64,000 bases of DNA, taken from assembly GCF_003490595.1 (NCBI RefSeq), contig NZ_QQGY01000010.1, forward strand, positions 32,062 through 96,061, given 5' to 3'. Numbering within the stretch: the stretch's first letter is position 1; every line of letters begins with the position of its first letter. Below the pieces are notes generated by a model. It made no database searches. It was not told where the DNA came from and worked only from the letters and a program-made list of their open reading frames with translations. Below are positions 44,280-53,319 of this stretch, piece by piece. Origin of the DNA: Haemophilus haemolyticus_L. GTDB taxonomy: Bacteria; Pseudomonadota; Gammaproteobacteria; Enterobacterales; Pasteurellaceae. Made by a program: the position numbers and the translations under genes.

Positions 44280-44907
44280 AAATGCACTGGTTGACCGCTT
44301 AACACGCGGCTTGGGACAGCTTGCCAACACCGTGAAAAGCTACGGTGGCGAGTTGGACGATGAAAGCCTGGGTACCGGGCGTTTGCCCATGGTGCTAATA
44401 ACATTTGGTGGTGCACGAATTGAGCAGATGACGGTGCGAGGTAATGTGTTTCGCACCACTGCCAAGTTTGTGGTGATTATGGCGGTGCGTTCACTGCGGA
44501 GTAATCTCGCAGCACGTCAAGGTGGTGTGGATAAACGCGAAATCGGTGCAAATCAGTTGATTTATGCAGTGCGCCGCTTGCTGGACGCGCAACGTTTGGG
44601 CGGGTTGGTTAAACCGTTAAAACCGCTGGCGATTCGGACGTTGTTTAACAATGCGCAGTTTCGCACAGAAAAAGTCACGGCTTATGCCATCGAGTATGAA
44701 GCGGTATTTGATGATGTTGCACTACTTGAAGACGGTTTGTATCCGGAAAAAACACAAGACCCGAGCAATCCTGATTTTGTGTTTACCCATTATGCGGCCG
44801 AACTCTCCCCGGCGTCGCCAACACTCGAGCAGGTGGACGGCAAACTGTATGACCCGAACAACAATGCCGAGGTCGGCTTTAGTGTAAAAACAAAGGATAA
44901 AAAATGA
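44263..44907 (+). CDS. Tail terminator-type protein (DUF1834, Mu gp37-like)
   Basis: The start I choose is GTG at 44263, giving VITEIENALVDRL, the family N-terminus. A TTG at 44257 is an alternative. The 214 residues cover the whole DUF1834 family. It overlaps gp36 by 17 bases and the next gene by 4. Confidence 0.88.
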   Translation: MITEIENALVDRLTRGLGQLANTVKSYGGELDDESLGTGRLPMVLITFGGARIEQMTVRGNVFRTTAKFVVIMAVRSLRSNLAARQGGVDKREIGANQLIYAVRRLLDAQRLGGLVKPLKPLAIRTLFNNAQFRTEKVTAYAIEYEAVFDDVALLEDGLYPEKTQDPSNPDFVFTHYAAELSPASPTLEQVDGKLYDPNNNAEVGFSVKTKDKK

Positions 44908-45080
44908 TTGTAAAAGCAGCCCCTGGGGTGAAAGTCCCTTTAGAAAATCAGCCGTATGCCTACATCGAACAGGAACCGGTTGAAGTAGAAAATACGGTCT
45001 ATTATCAGCGCCGAATCGCTGATGGTGACTTAATCGAAGTGCAACCAACCCGCAAGCAAAGAGGTGCAGGTAATGACTAA
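44904..45080 (+). CDS. DUF2635 small tail protein (Mu gp38-like)
   Basis: The 58 residues read MIVKAAPGVKVPLENQPYAY and continue YYQRRIADGDLIEV, the DUF2635 pattern. It overlaps gp37 (ATGA) and the sheath gene (8 bases), and is coupled to both. Confidence 0.85.
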   Translation: MIVKAAPGVKVPLENQPYAYIEQEPVEVENTVYYQRRIADGDLIEVQPTRKQRGAGND

Positions 45081-46482
45081 CATTGAATTTGAAAAAATCC
45101 CGAATAGCTTACGCAAACCGGGTGTTTATACCGAATACAACGCCAAAGGCGCAGTAACTACACTGCCGACTAACGAGCAGGAAGTGCTAATTGTTGCGCC
45201 GATGATTGGTGGGACAACCGCATTTACTCAACCCGTGCGCGTGTATTCTGATCTTGATGCAGCAACAGTATTTGGCGCAGGTTCATGGGCGCATTTGATG
45301 ACCCGCATGGCCATTACTAACAACTCACTCATCCGTTTATCTGTGATGGGTTTAGAGGATAGCTCTTCCGGTGTGGCGGCGAGCGGTAGTTTGGTGTTGA
45401 CCGGAACCGCCACCACCCAAGGCGTTATGACAGCAACCATTGCAGGTATTGACTACAAAGTCGCTGTAGCAAACGGCGAAAAAGCCAAAGATGTTGCCGC
45501 CCGATTAAACGCTGTGATTAACGGTGCGACAGATTGCCCGGCAACGGCTTCTGTGAGTGAAAGCACGATTACGCTTACTGCTAAATGCAAAGGCGCTATT
45601 GGTAACGAAATTAATTTAACCGCAACAAATACGGCTAAAGATATAACTATTAGTGCGACAGCATTTGCTAACGGTGCAGAAAATGCGGATTTAGCCCCTG
45701 CATTAGCAAGCGTTGCCGGTACGCATTACCACGTCATTATTTCGCCATTTGCGGACGATAAAAACGCCAAAGCGTTGCGTGAGCACTTAGAATCCGTGTC
45801 TGCGCCACTTGAGAAAAAACCTGCCATCGGCGTGCTGGCATGGCGCGGCAGTATGGCAACCAGTACGACTTACACCGAAAAAATCAACAGCGAGCGTGTG
45901 ACTTGCGGTTGGTACAAAGGCGCGATTGAATCCTGTGCGTTAATTGCGGCGGGTTTCGGCGCGGTGATTGCAGGCGAAGAAGACCCCGCACGTCCGTTAA
46001 ATACCCTTGAAATTAAAGGCTTGACGGAAGTTGACCCGACACAAACCCCGTTATTGACTGAAGCAAATCAGGCGTTATATCACGGGTTAACCCCGATTAC
46101 CGTTGTAAATCATCGTGTCCGCATTATGCGCGCAATCACGACTTACACAAAATCGGCGACTAATACCGATGATCCGAGTTACTTGGATTTAACCACGATT
46201 CGCACGCTTGACTATACGCGCAAAGCTATTGAACAGCGCATTGAGTTGCGTTTTCCCCGCGCTAAGTTATCTGCACGAACACCGGACAAAGTGCGGTCTG
46301 AAATCCTAGATGTTTTGTTGCGTTTGGAAAACGAAGAAATCTTGGAAAACGTGGCACAGCATAAAGCCAAATTGTTGGTAAAACGCAATGGTGTTGACCC
46401 GAACCGCTTGGATTGTGTAATCCCGACTGATGTCGTAAACGGATTGCATATTGTTGCTAACCGTGTTGATTTGATTTTATAG
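45073..46482 (+). CDS. Tail sheath protein (Mu gpL-like)
   Basis: The 469-residue protein starts MTNIEFEKIPNSLRKPGVYTEY, a family signature. A beta-rich inserted domain is around residues 105-210. The C-terminal region has NHRVRIMRAITTYTK and the sheath handshake strand. It is the contractile sheath of a myovirus tail. Start 45073 overlaps the DUF2635 gene. Confidence 0.95.
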   Translation: MTNIEFEKIPNSLRKPGVYTEYNAKGAVTTLPTNEQEVLIVAPMIGGTTAFTQPVRVYSDLDAATVFGAGSWAHLMTRMAITNNSLIRLSVMGLEDSSSGVAASGSLVLTGTATTQGVMTATIAGIDYKVAVANGEKAKDVAARLNAVINGATDCPATASVSESTITLTAKCKGAIGNEINLTATNTAKDITISATAFANGAENADLAPALASVAGTHYHVIISPFADDKNAKALREHLESVSAPLEKKPAIGVLAWRGSMATSTTYTEKINSERVTCGWYKGAIESCALIAAGFGAVIAGEEDPARPLNTLEIKGLTEVDPTQTPLLTEANQALYHGLTPITVVNHRVRIMRAITTYTKSATNTDDPSYLDLTTIRTLDYTRKAIEQRIELRFPRAKLSARTPDKVRSEILDVLLRLENEEILENVAQHKAKLLVKRNGVDPNRLDCVIPTDVVNGLHIVANRVDLIL

Positions 46483-46491
46483 GAGGCATAA

Positions 46492-46860
46492 ATGGCCCAA
46501 GAATTTGCCAGTCTTGGCATCGTCGAAGTGGACGGCCAAGAAATTGACTTAACCAAGTTAGATGTGCGTGTTACCACAGGTCGCAAGCCGGTGAAGACCA
46601 TCAACCGCAAAGGACGTGTGAAAGGCTTTGCCAAAGGCATTACCGAATATGCGTTGTCACTCACCGTTGTTGTGCCTTTAAACGCACCAGAGCCTGATTG
46701 GGATAACGTGACAGATGCCAAAATTACGGTGGAAGAAGAAAACGGTAAACGAATCTCATATACCGGCTGTTTTACCACCGAAACCGGCACAAGCTATACC
46801 GTAGATAGCGAAGAAGTGCGCGATTTGCAAATGGTAGCGTTAGACAAGGTTGAAGAATAA
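46492..46860 (+). CDS. Tail tube protein (Mu gpM-like)
   Basis: The 122 residues include VTTGRKPVKTINRKGRVKGFAKGI and the ending of tube proteins. GGAGG lies 5 bases upstream of the ATG. It forms the inner tube inside the sheath. Confidence 0.94.
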   Translation: MAQEFASLGIVEVDGQEIDLTKLDVRVTTGRKPVKTINRKGRVKGFAKGITEYALSLTVVVPLNAPEPDWDNVTDAKITVEEENGKRISYTGCFTTETGTSYTVDSEEVRDLQMVALDKVEE

Positions 46861-47207
46861 TGAAAACCCGTTTGAAACTTGGCGTGCTGTATAACGGCAC
46901 GCTACATCATGACGTGTTAGTCAAGATTCTGACTGTAGGTGGCGAATGCCAAGCGTTGGAAGTCATTAATGATCTTGGATTAAGCGACAAAGAGACATTA
47001 AGTCATGCCGAGCAAATGCTGGTCGATTTAGCGTATTTGGCGCAGCAAGTTGAGTTTGATGGCATTCCGCGCGAGGCAGTGACTCCGGCATTCTTGCTGG
47101 ATAATCTTGCCACTGATGATTACGTGTTTCTTAACAGCGAAATCAATCAACTGCGAAAAAAGCGCATGAGCGTTTCGGAAAGCCAAGAGACGGCAAACGA
47201 AGCGTAA
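46860..47207 (+). CDS. Tail assembly chaperone, short form (Mu gp41-like)
   Basis: The 115 residues match the gp41 family. The start overlaps the tube stop. It chaperones the tape measure protein. Near its end, A_AAA_AAG in the reading frame allows a -1 shift to extend the protein (see next entry). Confidence 0.9.
   Translation: MKTRLKLGVLYNGTLHHDVLVKILTVGGECQALEVINDLGLSDKETLSHAEQMLVDLAYLAQQVEFDGIPREAVTPAFLLDNLATDDYVFLNSEINQLRKKRMSVSESQETANEA
47156..47162 (+). promoter_or_regulatory. Slippery heptamer for -1 frameshift
   Basis: A_AAA_AAG is in the correct phase of the gp41 frame (codons AAA-AAG for residues 100-101). It is the same heptamer as in E. coli dnaX, one of the most efficient in bacteria. 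Confidence 0.8.
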
Positions 47208-47437
47208 AAAAACGCAATGTCAGCGAGGTGTGGCAGGCGTATGAAAACTACCGCTCAGCAACGATTTTACTGGGTAAGTTTGGATTTACCGCACAAGCCG
47301 TCTGGGAGATGTGCCACGCGGAAGTCAGCGCATGGATTAACAGCTATTTAGCGAGTCAAGGCGCGAAAAGCCAACAACACACCGAAGAATCTACGACGTC
47401 CTATGTTTTTAAGCGTCGTAAAAATAAGGGGGCGTAA
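47162..47437 (+). CDS. Tail assembly chaperone frameshift extension (gp41')
   Basis: After a -1 shift at 47156-47162, the frame is open for 91 codons to 47437, covering AHERFGKPRDGK.. VWQAYENYRSATILLGKFGFT. The fusion would have 192 residues. A GTG at 47228 could start a 69-residue protein alone, but it lacks a good ribosome site and the upstream frame is open. Frameshift pairs like lambda G/GT and Mu are conserved at this place before the tape measure gene. Confidence 0.8.
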   Translation, partial: AHERFGKPRDGKRSVKKRNVSEVWQAYENYRSATILLGKFGFTAQAVWEMCHAEVSAWINSYLASQGAKSQQHTEESTTSYVFKRRKNKGA

Positions 47438-47449
47438 TGCCCCTTTTTT
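47429..47449 (+). terminator. Hairpin-T at the end of the chaperone frame
   Basis: GGGGC-GTAAT-GCCCC followed by six T. The stem is only 5 bp and holds the stop codon in its loop. Confidence 0.6.
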
Positions 47450-47484
47450 ATTGCTGTTAAATTACGTTTAAACAAGGTTTAAAA

Positions 47485-49755
47485 ATGGCAAATATGGATC
47501 TCTCTTTAACACTCAAAGCGAAAGACTACGCCAGTGGCGTGGTGAAAAGCGTGGAAAACAGTGTTAGCAAATCAACCAAAAATATTGAAAATCAAGCTCA
47601 ACGAAGTGCCACTACGCAACAAAGAGCAGTGCGCCAAACGGCACAAGTGACGGAACAAAGCTACCGCCAAATCCAACAAGCCGCCCGCAATCGTGAAATG
47701 CTTGGCGTGCGCAGCGAACGCAGTATCCAAAATGAGATTATGCGCACTCGCGCAGCATACGACCAATTAAAACGCAGTGGTATTGCTTCTGGTCGCGAAT
47801 TAGACCGTGCCGCTGTGGCGACAAAACGCCGTATTGCTGAGCTAAATGCGGAAATGGGCAAAGTCTCCATGGGGCAACGGTTAGGCAATATTGGGCGTGG
47901 CATTGCCGGTTTGGCAGCAGGTGCGACTGCAGCAGGCATGGTGCTGGCACAACCGATGAAAAAACAAATGGATTATGACCGCTCTCTTGCGATGACGGCT
48001 AACACCGCCTTCGCAGAGCGTGATGTGGCGGGGCGCATTGCAGGTAAAGCAGAGCTAAATAATGCCGTGAAAAGTGCGGTCGAAATTGGCGGAGGAACCA
48101 AGGAAGACGCTTTGGGCGCATTGGATACCATGCTTGCTAGTGGTGCAGTAAAAGCCGAAACCGCCATGAAATTATTGCCAACATTACAAAAAGGTGCCAC
48201 AGCCACTGGCGCAAGTACCGATGACTTAGCGAAAATCGCTATTTCGGCGATGCAACAGTTTGACATCAGCGAAGATAAGATCGGCGAAGTGTTAGATAAA
48301 GCCGTGGCGGCAGGTCAGGCAGGTAACTTTGAATTGGCTGATATGGCGCGTTGGTTGCCGCAACAAATGGCCGCGGGTAAATCTGCCGGCTTAAAAGGTA
48401 TGTCTGGGTTTGAGGCGTTATTAGTGGCGAACCAACAGGCGCGTGTAACTGCCGGCACATCAGACGAAGCGGGAAATAACTTAGTCAATCTGCTTGCCAA
48501 ATTGACATCAAAAGAAACCAATGACCGCTTTCGAAAACTCGACATAAAAGGCAAGGACGGGAAAGACCACGGAGTAGATTTTATCGCCTCGATGGAAGCG
48601 CAAAAGAAAAAAGGTAAAAACTCCATTGAAGCCTTTATGAGTATTATGGATCAGGTGATTGGTCAGGATGGTAAGTACCAGGCATTGCAGAAAAAACTTA
48701 AAAACGCGAAAAAAGAAGATCAAGCTCAAGTCTTAAACGAAATGACAAATTTGGTGGAAGGCACGGCTATTGGTCAAATCATTTCAGATCGTCAAGCGTT
48801 GATGGCGTTATTGGGTATCCGTAACAATGTGAGCCTTGGTAAAGAGGTGAAAGAAAGTTTAGATAAAAGCGAAGGCGCAGTGGATACCTCTCATGCAGTG
48901 ATTAAAGACACTAACAGCTACAAAACGGAAGATGCGAAAAATAACGTGGATTTCGCACAAATGGAAGGCATGAAGGGCTTTAATGACGCGTTGGGTGATG
49001 TAAGTGTGAAAATCGCTGAATATGCCAAAGCTTATCCTGATTTAACTGGCAAAATCGTAACTGCAGGCACAGTAGTTGCATCTCTAAGTGCTGCTGCCAT
49101 TACGGCAGCGGGGTCTTTGCGATTATTGGGCGGAAAAGGCGGTTTAGGGCTTGGTGTGGGTGATGTCTTGAGTAAAGGTGTGGGTGTAACCGGTCCGGCT
49201 GGTGGCGTTGCAACTGCGGCTAATACAGCAAAAATGGGACGTCTTGCTAAGTTTGGGCGAGGCGGTTTGCCGTTGCTGGTGTTCGGGGCAATGTTGGAAG
49301 GATCAGAAAATTATGCCCCTTACATGGCACAGCAAGAAGAACAACGGGAAGCCTTTGACGCACAACACAAAGACGCAAAACAGAAATTCTATGCCGCTGC
49401 TTATCCGAATAAATCAGTGTTTCAATATGCCCCGTCTGTCCCAACGCCTGAAAAGTCAGTTTGGTCTTTAGCAAGTGGTGGTTATGCGCTTGGTGATGCC
49501 GCAAAACGTAAAGAGATTGCGGATGAACGCTTAAAACGAGGCACATTAACGCAAGATGAATATAATCGCCGTGTGCAAGTGCCTGACTATAAAACCGACT
49601 TTCAACAGCTTGGAAATACGATTACAGAAGGTATGAAACAAGCGGTGGAAAGCCAAAATTTCACCATTCAAAATCAAATCAGAGTGGACTTGGACGGACG
49701 AACGATTGCCGAAAGCACGTCCGAAAACCAATATCGCGAACTTAAACGGGGGTAA
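47485..49755 (+). CDS. Tail tape measure protein (Mu gp42-like)
   Basis: The 756 residues have a charged coiled-coil N-terminus, a TMP core with WLPQQMAAGKSAGLKGMSGFEALLVANQQA, hydrophobic segments near residues 530-560 and 585-610, and a charged C-terminal helix. Its length fixes tail length, which would be that of a medium myovirus. An uptake signal is at 48072-48080. Confidence 0.94.
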   Translation: MANMDLSLTLKAKDYASGVVKSVENSVSKSTKNIENQAQRSATTQQRAVRQTAQVTEQSYRQIQQAARNREMLGVRSERSIQNEIMRTRAAYDQLKRSGIASGRELDRAAVATKRRIAELNAEMGKVSMGQRLGNIGRGIAGLAAGATAAGMVLAQPMKKQMDYDRSLAMTANTAFAERDVAGRIAGKAELNNAVKSAVEIGGGTKEDALGALDTMLASGAVKAETAMKLLPTLQKGATATGASTDDLAKIAISAMQQFDISEDKIGEVLDKAVAAGQAGNFELADMARWLPQQMAAGKSAGLKGMSGFEALLVANQQARVTAGTSDEAGNNLVNLLAKLTSKETNDRFRKLDIKGKDGKDHGVDFIASMEAQKKKGKNSIEAFMSIMDQVIGQDGKYQALQKKLKNAKKEDQAQVLNEMTNLVEGTAIGQIISDRQALMALLGIRNNVSLGKEVKESLDKSEGAVDTSHAVIKDTNSYKTEDAKNNVDFAQMEGMKGFNDALGDVSVKIAEYAKAYPDLTGKIVTAGTVVASLSAAAITAAGSLRLLGGKGGLGLGVGDVLSKGVGVTGPAGGVATAANTAKMGRLAKFGRGGLPLLVFGAMLEGSENYAPYMAQQEEQREAFDAQHKDAKQKFYAAAYPNKSVFQYAPSVPTPEKSVWSLASGGYALGDAAKRKEIADERLKRGTLTQDEYNRRVQVPDYKTDFQQLGNTITEGMKQAVESQNFTIQNQIRVDLDGRTIAESTSENQYRELKRG

Positions 49756-49757
49756 AA

Positions 49758-51149
49758 ATGAAAGGTTGGACAATGCCGATTCAGCAGGCATCTTATCGCG
49801 GCGTACGGTTTGATGTGTTAAGTGTGGATGACAACTTAGAACGCGCCACAATTACGCACGCTTATCCGTTCGTGAACGGAGGCGACATTGAAGATTTAGG
49901 TTTAAATCCGCTCACTATCCAACTGCAAGCCGTGTTTTATGGTGAAGGGTATTACACCGATTTTAAACGCTTTTTATCGGCCCTAGAAAAACAAGGTGCG
50001 GCGGTGTTGGTGCATCCGATTCGGGGTCGCTTGCAAAATATGCTTTGCACCTCTGCTTATTTCCACCATGAAGCGGATTTTGTGGACTATGTCACAGTCA
50101 GTCTTAGCTTTCAAGAGGCTACGCCGGCAAAACCGATCTTCCTGTTTAACTTTTCCGTGCTTGGCTTGATTGATGAGTTATTAACTAAACTCGAAGACTT
50201 AGTAGATGATGTATTAGAGCTATATGGCACCTTTATGGAGGGGATTTCGTTTGCCGCTAATGTCAAATCACGTTTATTAGGCTCGTCTGGTGCGCTTTAC
50301 GGCTGTTTTGAACAAGTACGCGATATGTTCGACATGGACAAGAAAAAGCATGTTATTTCCGCCAATACACCATCATCAAAAGACGCATTCAGACAACAAG
50401 GCGGTAATGCCGTGCGTGATATGGCGAGCATGATTCGGGAGGGCTTAACCACGATTGCCAACCGTGATGACTTAACCGTGCGGGCGAAATTTGATGAGGT
50501 CACTCGCACCGTGAAAGGCCTGTTAGAAATTGCACCGAATTTAAGCAATGGCAAAAATAGCAAGTCTAACAAATTGAAATCATTAACTTCATCTTTGACG
50601 GCGCAGGACACTAAAGAAATTTTCTGTGCCGTGCAGTTATTGACCACGGCGACTGTGCTAAAAATCGCTACGCAGTTTATTGAGGACGATTCGTTGGTTC
50701 CGTCCGAAATTGATTACATTGTGACGGAATCGCGCTTGCAAGCCTTGGCGGCGTTGAATACCGTGCGGGCGTTAGTGCAAGCGGAGCAAAACGCGATGAC
50801 ATTACATTACGTCAAAGATGATTTTGGTTTGATGTCATTAAATGCGAAAAAACAAGCGGGTGCAAGACATCTACAAACGCCAAATACGGGGCTTTATACA
50901 CAAGCCTACAACACAGCGGAAAAACTGCGTCAACAAAGCCACAAATTGACGCAGTTAGCCTTGGCGGCTATTAACCGTAAACCGCCTTTAATCATTCGGA
51001 CGGTCGAGTTTAACAGTACGATTCAGCAAGTGGCACACGCGTTTTACGGGGATTATACCCGTGCGGGTGAGTTGTTGCGACTTAATCCACATATCCGTTA
51101 TCCAAACTTTATTGCACGCGGTGAGGTACTCAATGGCTACGCAAAATAA
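49758..51149 (+). CDS. Mu gp43-like protein (DNA circularisation N-terminal domain)
   Basis: The 463 residues start with PIQQASYRGVRFDVLSVDD, the N-terminal domain of Mu gpN (gp43), and continue with a helical tail. In Mu it is a baseplate hub protein and was linked earlier to non-covalent DNA circularisation. GGGGG is upstream of the ATG. It overlaps the next gene by 17 bases. Confidence 0.9.
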   Translation: MKGWTMPIQQASYRGVRFDVLSVDDNLERATITHAYPFVNGGDIEDLGLNPLTIQLQAVFYGEGYYTDFKRFLSALEKQGAAVLVHPIRGRLQNMLCTSAYFHHEADFVDYVTVSLSFQEATPAKPIFLFNFSVLGLIDELLTKLEDLVDDVLELYGTFMEGISFAANVKSRLLGSSGALYGCFEQVRDMFDMDKKKHVISANTPSSKDAFRQQGGNAVRDMASMIREGLTTIANRDDLTVRAKFDEVTRTVKGLLEIAPNLSNGKNSKSNKLKSLTSSLTAQDTKEIFCAVQLLTTATVLKIATQFIEDDSLVPSEIDYIVTESRLQALAALNTVRALVQAEQNAMTLHYVKDDFGLMSLNAKKQAGARHLQTPNTGLYTQAYNTAEKLRQQSHKLTQLALAAINRKPPLIIRTVEFNSTIQQVAHAFYGDYTRAGELLRLNPHIRYPNFIARGEVLNGYAK

Positions 51150-52251
51150 CGGCTACCCGTTTAATAATGAGATTGTGGTTGAGATTGACGGCAAGCAGCA
51201 CAAAAACTGGAAAAGCTACGACATTGACAGCGATTTCCTGATTCCTGCGGACGCCTTTAATTTCAGCATTGGTGTGCCGTCAGATAATACCGTACTGGCG
51301 GATTATTCGGGCAAAACCGCAAAAGTGCTGATTAACGGTGAATTGGTACTGACAGGTATTGTTGACACTACACAACATTCCATATCAAAAACTGACCGCA
51401 CTTTTAGTTTAAATGGGCGCGACAAAGCGTCTATTTTAGTGGATTGCTCCGCGCCGATTATCAACGTCAAAGGCTTAACGGTGTTAGATGCGATTAAAAA
51501 AATCGTGGAGCCGCTAGGTATTAAAAAAGTCGAATTGCGTGCGGAATCTAACCCGACATTAGACAAGGTGGACATCGACATTGGCGAAACCGCTTGGAAT
51601 GCACTAATTCACTGTGCCAATTCGGCTGGGTTGCATGCGTGGTTTGACCCTGCCGGTACGCTGATTGTCGGCGGTGCGGATTACTCCACGCCACCGGTGG
51701 CGACGTTATGTTGTGTGAAAGACGGCAAACGCAACAATTTCACACAGGCAAGCCTGACCAAGGATGTGTCCCAAAGCTTTTCAGAGATCACGTTTTTGGC
51801 GCAACGGCACGGGCGCAGCGGTGACGACAACAAGAACGATCTGAAATGGGTTTTTAAAGATGGCACTATTGAGACTTATAAGCCGAAAACCGTGATTGTG
51901 TCAGACGTGGAAAACTTGGAAGCCCTGAAAAAATGGGCAAAGAAATACATTTCGGACAGCATTTTAAACAGCTTTACTTTGACCATCACCGTGCCTGACC
52001 ACAAAAACCAAGATGGTGTTTTATGGACGCCGGGGCAACGTGTGCATGTCATCTGCGAAGAATACGACATTGACGCGATTTTCTTTTTGATGGGGCGCCG
52101 TTTTTCATTAAGCCGCACGGGCGGAACAATAACGGAACTGCGCTTAAAACAAGATGGCGTGTGGACGCCGGATGCGTATGTGAATAAATCGAAAGCCGCA
52201 CGCAAACGGAAGGGTAAAAAAGGCGATTTAATTGTATTGGATGGTGACTAA
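51133..52251 (+). CDS. Baseplate hub protein (Mu gp44/gpP-like)
   Basis: The 372-residue protein is the gp27-like baseplate hub of Mu-type phages (Mu gpP). Segments SYDIDSDFLIPADAFNFSI and LHAWFDPAGTLIVGG fit. The start 51133 lies inside the end of gp43. An uptake signal is at 51395-51403. Confidence 0.9.
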   Translation: MATQNNGYPFNNEIVVEIDGKQHKNWKSYDIDSDFLIPADAFNFSIGVPSDNTVLADYSGKTAKVLINGELVLTGIVDTTQHSISKTDRTFSLNGRDKASILVDCSAPIINVKGLTVLDAIKKIVEPLGIKKVELRAESNPTLDKVDIDIGETAWNALIHCANSAGLHAWFDPAGTLIVGGADYSTPPVATLCCVKDGKRNNFTQASLTKDVSQSFSEITFLAQRHGRSGDDNKNDLKWVFKDGTIETYKPKTVIVSDVENLEALKKWAKKYISDSILNSFTLTITVPDHKNQDGVLWTPGQRVHVICEEYDIDAIFFLMGRRFSLSRTGGTITELRLKQDGVWTPDAYVNKSKAARKRKGKKGDLIVLDGD

Positions 52252-52252
52252 T

Positions 52253-52888
52253 ATGCGACGATTAGGACAAGCAATAAGACAACAGGCAGAAACCGCCTTG
52301 GGCGCAGTACGCCAAGCCTTTCGAGGAAAGTTGAATTTAGTCAAAAGCGCGGACAATATCCAAAAAGTGCAGGTATCCGGATTAGCGGACGAAACATTAC
52401 AAGACGTGGAGTTGATGCAACAATTCGGCTTAACGTCCGTGCCACCTGCCGGCACGCAAGTTGTGGTGTTACCGATGGGCGGAGCCACTACGCACTCCAT
52501 CGTTATTGCGACCGAAAACGGATCTTTTCGTGTTAAAAACCTAAAATCGGGCGAAACTGCCGTTTATGATGAAAGCGGAAGCACAATTATTTTAAAGCAA
52601 GGTCGATTAATCGAAATTGATTGTGATATATTAAAAATCACCGCCACCAAGAAAGTCGAAATTAGTAGCCCGCTTGTTGAAACCGACCGCGTATTGACCG
52701 CGCAAGGGCAAATCAACGGCAACGGTGGTATGGCAATTCAAGGCGGCTCCGGTGCGTCTTTTACGGGCGATGTGACGCAAACCGGTGGCAGTATCACTAC
52801 TGACGGCGATGTGACGGCAAGCGGTAAATCCCTTGTTACCCACACTCACCAAGGCGACAGTGGCGGCATGACAGGACAGCCACAATAA
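52253..52888 (+). CDS. Baseplate spike protein (Mu gp45-like)
   Basis: The 211 residues begin with an OB domain (VQVSGLADETLQDVELMQQFG) and end in a beta-helical, Gly/Thr-rich part with a terminal THTHQGDSGGMTGQP motif. The two histidines probably bind the metal at the spike tip, as in Mu gp45. ATG 52241 is an alternative start. Confidence 0.92.
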   Translation: MRRLGQAIRQQAETALGAVRQAFRGKLNLVKSADNIQKVQVSGLADETLQDVELMQQFGLTSVPPAGTQVVVLPMGGATTHSIVIATENGSFRVKNLKSGETAVYDESGSTIILKQGRLIEIDCDILKITATKKVEISSPLVETDRVLTAQGQINGNGGMAIQGGSGASFTGDVTQTGGSITTDGDVTASGKSLVTHTHQGDSGGMTGQPQ

Positions 52889-52895
52889 TTCAAAC

Positions 52896-52930
52896 AAGGC
52901 GGTGAGGAAGTCTATCACCGCCTTTTTTCT
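52896..52930 (+). terminator. Terminator after the spike gene
   Basis: AAGGCGGTGA and TCACCGCCTT form a perfect 10-bp stem with a 9-base loop, followed by TTTT. Confidence 0.88.
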
Positions 52931-52954
52931 ACTCATTTCTTTTACTCTGCCGGC

Positions 52955-53305
52955 ATGGACAGAGAAATCAGCCCGCTTACCGGGGACTACACAAATCAAC
53001 ACATCAGTACACTGCAAAATGCCGTGTATATCAGACTGACTACGCCATTAGGCTCGTGGTGGGCAAATGGGCGTGTAGGTTCTCTGCTCCATACTATCCA
53101 ACGAGAAAAAGATTTAAGCCGCGTGGGCATGTTGGCGCAACAATACGCCGAAGAGGCGTTGCAACCGTTACTTGATGACGGCCGCGCAAGCGAAATCATT
53201 GTAACGCATGAACAACCGCATAACGGCAAAGTGATTCTTTCTATTTCCGTGACCGACAGCCGGGGCGAACAATACACGTTTAAACACCCCGTAAACGTCA
53301 TTTAA
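52955..53305 (+). CDS. Baseplate wedge protein (GPW/gp25, Mu gp46-like)
   Basis: The 116 residues carry the wedge pattern NAVYIRLTTPLGSWWANGRVGSLLH, then the helix and two C-terminal strands. The ribosome site is weak. Confidence 0.9.
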   Translation: MDREISPLTGDYTNQHISTLQNAVYIRLTTPLGSWWANGRVGSLLHTIQREKDLSRVGMLAQQYAEEALQPLLDDGRASEIIVTHEQPHNGKVILSISVTDSRGEQYTFKHPVNVI

Positions 53306-53319
53306 AAGGTGTTTAAATC

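Noticed and set aside
47228..47437. Separate 69-codon gene from GTG 47228
   Set aside because: There is no clear ribosome site, and the frame is open upstream to a phase-correct slippery heptamer. A frameshift extension explains it better.
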